Positions 6,509 to 10,257 of a stretch of 10,257 nt of DNA are shown here, in pieces. The notes below the pieces were generated by a model. That model was not told the origin of the DNA. It saw only the letters and a list, made by a program, of their open reading frames with translations, and did no database searches. Made by a program: the position numbers and the translations under genes. Source of the DNA: Paraglomus occultum (lineage: Eukaryota; Glomeromycota; Glomeromycetes; Paraglomerales; Paraglomeraceae); NCBI GenBank assembly GCA_910592205.1, contig CAJVPJ010001363.1:1-10257 (forward strand), written 5' to 3'. Within the stretch, counting starts at the first letter, position 1, and each line of letters opens with the position of its first letter.

Positions 6509-8813
6509 AGAAACGATTATTACTTTTAATGATTACCTAGTTTCTTATGGATATGTGTCGACTTTTTTTTTTACAATAAAGAAGAGTGGGGAGGAAGATG
6601 TTTGTTTGAACGAAAAATTATTTTACAATTAATGTATGTAGTATCTAGCGGATAACCCGCATACAGTTTGCCGTATTGAGTAGATGGCGAAATTTATTTG
6701 AACAGAATGCAGATGGATTATTGTTTTCGCAGTAACCGGGTAGGATATAGCCACGCGGACAATATACCACGAATAAAATTAAACCACAGAAGAAAAGTCT
6801 GAACTAGTTCGATACTAGAATTGTGGAAAAAACACAGAGAACACGGAAAATACTCGCCTTTGTTGACGGCGCAAAAGACCTTTATGACGCAAGTATTTGG
6901 CATGATCACGGGAACCGCGCATGACTCGATGCAGAATTCAGGGGTAAATTAGGTCTCTGACTTATTATTTCGAGACAAACTTTGAAGCTGGCAGGACTCA
7001 TATTATTGGTGGTCACATTCGTCATAATCATTTGGAATTGGGTTATCATCAAAGGGAAAAAAAAGCGGTTGTATGCTGCAAAAGGGGGGGGATTATCCGT
7101 AATAGTAGTAAGCCTTATCAATGAATGAGTCGGTTAGTCGTATTGTTGGGTTTTGTGCAGTGAGCAACTATACCGCTTTTGGGAATTGTATTTGACCGTG
7201 AGAATCTACTGCAAATTCGCAGCGAATCTTGCACTTTCACAATAAAGTGTGGCAAATACTGTTTTACAAATGTGATGGCATTGTAAAACAATATAGATAA
7301 GACGATCATCCGTCATTGGTTGACCGGGTATATTTATTCGAGTGCGCGTATTAATGAGTCATAGATTAAAGAATTAAAGAAGATTCCACGGTTACAAATA
7401 CATTTATAATTTAAGTAACACTTACAAGTCGATAATACCACTTTTAAAGAAAATCTAAATAATGAAAATTTTTATCACTTGTTGGGTCAACAATAAATTA
7501 GCAAGTCGTCATAGTGCATATTATAATATTTAAAGTACAGTATATTTGTGTAATGGTACTCCTTGATGATCTTACTTGTAAACAAAGAGTATCTCTAATA
7601 AGGATTGTTCCTTGCTTGAGCCCTTGCAGTTCAATGTTAGACCGAATGCATACTTGACGTTAACTAGAAATTACCTTTCTAAAGATTTGGACACGCGAGG
7701 ATGAATGATCTTCTATGTTTGGTGGTTCGTGCTTGCGGATCATTTGTGTTACACCGACAAACTATCAGATCGTACACTAAGCTGTACCTCGAAGCTGTAT
7801 TGAAATCGCAATATTAATATTAATTTACTATGACCGTATCAACGATGAATAATATTCCCACTGTATATACAACCGACATTATTGGATGTATTATCAATAT
7901 ATTTTCCTGTCACAGAGTTTGTTATAACAATGCACAAGTTTCCTTCCTTGATTTAGCGTCTCAAAGATCTTTTATATGGATGTAAAATAACCCAACTGCT
8001 TTTTATCAGCGAGAGCTGGAGTCAAGTATTAATCACGACAATATATATGTGAATTAATTTGCAAAGCACCCACTGCCAACTGACATTGAGTTGATTTAAT
8101 GCCAGTATGTGCATTACTTTCGACATGCCCCAATACTCAGTCTTATCGCAAGGTATATTTGCTGTCTATGCTATATTGATAATTTACTTGATTGTATATT
8201 AAGCCACATCCAGCATTGTTCCCAATGGCTTAGGCGCTCTTTCTATTTTCATTGGGCATTTATACCAAATTCTAGCATCTGCATAATTTACCTGCAATCT
8301 GTAATCTGGTTTGGTGTTTGTTGATTTTTTTTGGTTTTTTTTTGCATTATTAATCTCTAATTTTCAGCACACATTATATTATTTATTTCCGAAAAAGGAG
8401 AAATATTACAAAGATTAACACATTCGCAATGTATGTGTTCCATGTGGTTTTCAAGTTTAATAGTCTCTACTGTTCATTACGGTCTTATTTTTAGCTCAGA
8501 TAATCTCGTCTGCATTCCGATCCACCGAGCATGCCAGACGAGAATACCGTACAGTGCGTACAGCTAATCAAGTTCTTCAGACAAGTCTTAATAAACAATT
8601 GCTCTTACTCGAAGATTGGCTTAAAGTCTCAATTCTTGGCTTGCATGTCCAGCTCGCATTTGACAACAAGCGTAGGCCGTTAATTATTCAAAGATAGACT
8701 GACGACTCTCTTTGTAGTCTGTACCTCTCTTCCCACGACATACTCTTTCTATACTTGTCATCATCTCTTACCGGCTTATCCGCTTTATCATATAATATTA
8801 CAAACGCAAGACT
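6509..8813. other. Long AT-rich intergenic region with no convincing gene
   Basis: This 2.3-kb stretch separates the 5' end of the minus-strand Ser-rich gene from the 3' end of urate oxidase. It should hold the promoter of the former. I found no tRNA, rRNA, transposon terminus or conserved domain. Open frames up to about 70 codons occur on both strands but are within chance for this composition. Two weak plus-strand candidates, 6884-7245 and 8500-8697, are discussed as findings. An inverted repeat at 7260-7290 is listed separately. Confidence 0.6.
7260..7290. repeat. Inverted repeat, 10-bp perfect arms, 11-nt loop
   Basis: TGTTTTACAA (7260-7269) pairs perfectly with TTGTAAAACA (7281-7290) around an 11-base spacer. 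The stem can be extended inward (ATG with CAT) with one bulge. It sits about 15 bases downstream of the stop of the weak candidate frame ending at 7245. It may be a chance hairpin, a 3' end structure or a remnant of a small inverted-repeat element. Confidence 0.8.
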
Positions 8814-8819
8814 TTTATT
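8814..8819 (-). other. Poly(A) signal of urate oxidase
   Basis: AATAAA on the minus strand lies about 31 bases beyond the urate oxidase stop codon at 8850-8852, the usual place for a cleavage and polyadenylation signal. It supports the call of the short terminal exon. Confidence 0.6.
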
Positions 8820-8849
8820 CGATAATTTTACAAGTCAATAATTTGATCA

Positions 8850-9972
8850 TTACAATTTTGATTTCACTCGTTCAACCGTGGCGGTAATCAATCCTTCACG
8901 AATGAAAACAAGAAATAATTCAATATTTTCTTATTACTACTTGAAACATTTCAAGCACGGCTTCCTCTCACCTGATGGATCCTCAAAAGGTACATAAATG
9001 TCCGCATCCGCTCCTGAATTCTTCAAACCAAATCTCTCCAAATCAAACGCGAAACAATGTTTGTTTGGCAATGCATAAGACACGGATGTAACTTCTTTGT
9101 GAGTTTCTAGTATTCTTTTTGCCATCAGATACAATGTCGCTTGAACCGAGACACTGTCATCCGTAGCAAAGGTATCCAGAGTGAGTTTACGTATCGAGTC
9201 GAATATGGTACAGTATGGGATCTTGTTTATCGCATTTGGACCGGAAATGGAGTATGTCCATGTTGCATCTATCACCGTCGACAGGATGCGATCTGTAGCT
9301 TCAGGAAGGGTTGTATCTAGGGAAGAGTGATATCAATCTTTGGCCAGCTAGTAAAGTGTGGGAATAGCCAGGTTCAAGACATCTTACTTACATTGATCTC
9401 GATGAAACCCATAAAAAGCTGAACCAGTCGTTTTCAAAACCAACAACCCTTTCAAGCCAGATTTTATTTCCACTTTATCTCTCTTTACCAAAACCTCCGC
9501 AATCCTTGTCTCTTCTCCGTCTCTCGCAAACGAATGATCGTGTAACTTCCCATCAACCAGCATTCTGGTCCAACGATGCTTTGTAATCAATACATTGGTT
9601 TTAGTCACGTGAGAATATGTGTCAACGAAATGCTTCCCGATCTCGGCTGCAAAGAGTTCGATGCATTTGATATTGGCAGTCTTCTTTGCGAGTATGTAAA
9701 CCGTATTTTTCATCGTATCTGTAGCGATGACTTTGGAGTTATCGCCATGCGTATATGAAGTTTCAAAGTCGCCTTCAAGAAGTACTCGGACCTTGTTAGG
9801 TGATAAGTTTGAAGTTAGAATGTTTCTCTGATAAGGCTCTGTCAGCATGTTGGGTGATGATATTTCTTACAGTCAATTCAATAATTTCATGCCATTTTCC
9901 CGTCCGTATGACTTTAATAAGTCTTACACGGTCCTTGCCGTACCGTTGTTCTTTTAAAACAACTTCAGACAT
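8850..9972 (-). CDS. Urate oxidase (uricase), peroxisomal, four exons
   Basis: The enzyme oxidises urate with O2 and water to 5-hydroxyisourate and H2O2, the step towards allantoin in purine breakdown. Exons on the minus strand are 9972-9871, 9791-9392, 9316-8972 and 8893-8850. The introns of 79, 75 and 78 nt have GTAAGA, GTAAGT and GTGAGA donors and AG acceptors. The phases join to 296 residues, the normal family length. Active-site positions known from the Aspergillus enzyme are all present: Lys13 in RYGK, Thr58 in ATDTMKNT, Phe160, Arg177 in DRILST, Gln226 in SVQATLY, and Asn252/His254 in LPNKHCF. The family signature HRWTRM and HDHSF follow at about 106-122. The last exon is only 44 nt and ends in Ser-Lys-Leu, a PTS1 signal for peroxisome import. 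The start is the ATG of MSEVVLKEQRYGKD. No GATA or UaY-type site was seen in the 128 bp before the transposon end at 10101. It appears intact. Confidence 0.97.
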
Positions 9973-10100
9973 TCTTCGGGCAACGTAGCTTTCTGTTTGC
10001 CTATGTCATATGCACAATCTCCTTTATTTGGGTAAACTGAGAGGCTAGTGTGGCTGGAAGAATGTAACAGGTCAGATGATTCGTAATCAATGCCGTAGTA

Positions 10101-10257
10101 CAGTCAAAGCTGGTTATAACGAATTCTACGGGACCGAAGAAAATATTCCTTATAACCAGAAATTTCTTATAATGAAGGACACTTTTTATAGTGAAGATTA
10201 TAAGTATTGATAATTAGGTTCATTATATCCAGATTGCTAGAAACCGATGGTTTTTAT
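10101..10257. mobile_element. Terminal part of a pogo/Tigger-like (Tc1/mariner) DNA transposon
   Basis: The sequence begins CAGTCAAAGCTGGTTATAAC and continues GAATTCTACGGGACCGAAG. This resembles the terminal inverted repeats of pogo/Tigger-type elements, which start CAGT(A)GAACCTCG(T/A)TATAACGAA. The two bases before it are TA, the target duplicated by this superfamily. Repeated TTATAA motifs with CCAGA follow (TTATAACCAGAAATTTC, then ATTATATCCAGA), typical of sub-terminal repeats. The end differs from the usual form (AGCTGG for ACCTCG), so the copy is probably old. The other end lies beyond the window, so a full element, a MITE or a fragment cannot be told apart. No transposase coding is seen. 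Confidence 0.75.

Noticed and set aside
6718-7309. Three minus-strand open frames of 63-71 codons
   Set aside because: They show no family features and no in-phase splice joining, and their lengths are expected by chance in AT-rich DNA.
8109-8324. 71-codon plus-strand hydrophobic open frame
   Set aside because: Its Cys/Tyr/Ile-rich composition is typical of translated AT-rich noncoding DNA, with no supporting splice signals.

Overview
The window is nuclear DNA of a fungus, most likely an early-diverging (zygomycete-grade) lineage. The evidence is two conserved eukaryotic genes split by short spliceosomal introns (75-198 nt, GTAAGT-type donors), AT-rich intergenic DNA, a fungal-type urate oxidase ending in the peroxisomal signal SKL, and a decayed Fanzor gene. 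The lineage is inference; no rRNA or tRNA is present to fix it.

Layout. 1-469: a short minisatellite and broken reading frames on the minus strand, unrecognised, running off the left edge. 553-2349: wreck of a Fanzor (eukaryotic TnpB homologue, RNA-guided nuclease of transposons) on the plus strand. Its HTH-like N-terminal region, RuvC-I, RuvC-II and RuvC-III can be read only by changing frame several times. It also carries a spliceosomal intron, a 66-bp tandem duplication and a deletion of the zinc ribbon. 2583-3896: intact five-exon gene for Ran-binding protein 1 (Yrb1 type), plus strand. 3897-4695: 3' intergenic DNA with a CATCCACC tandem repeat. 4696-6508: a multi-exon minus-strand gene for a Ser-rich, mostly disordered protein of unknown function, with possible membrane-anchoring exons at either end. 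6509-8813: long AT-rich stretch with no convincing gene. 8850-9972: intact four-exon urate oxidase gene, minus strand. 10101-10257: one end of a pogo/Tigger-like DNA transposon, entering the window 128 bp upstream of the urate oxidase start and running off the right edge.

The genes do not form a pathway: RanBP1 serves nucleocytoplasmic transport, and urate oxidase serves peroxisomal purine breakdown. The clearest unusual signal is the Fanzor relic. Several features show how it lived and died in a host nucleus: an intron with a TACTAAT branch site, a RuvC-II motif with the acidic residue displaced (PPFEVSNM), an in-frame internal duplication, and excision of the zinc ribbon. All exon boundaries below were worked out by eye from splice signals and reading phase.
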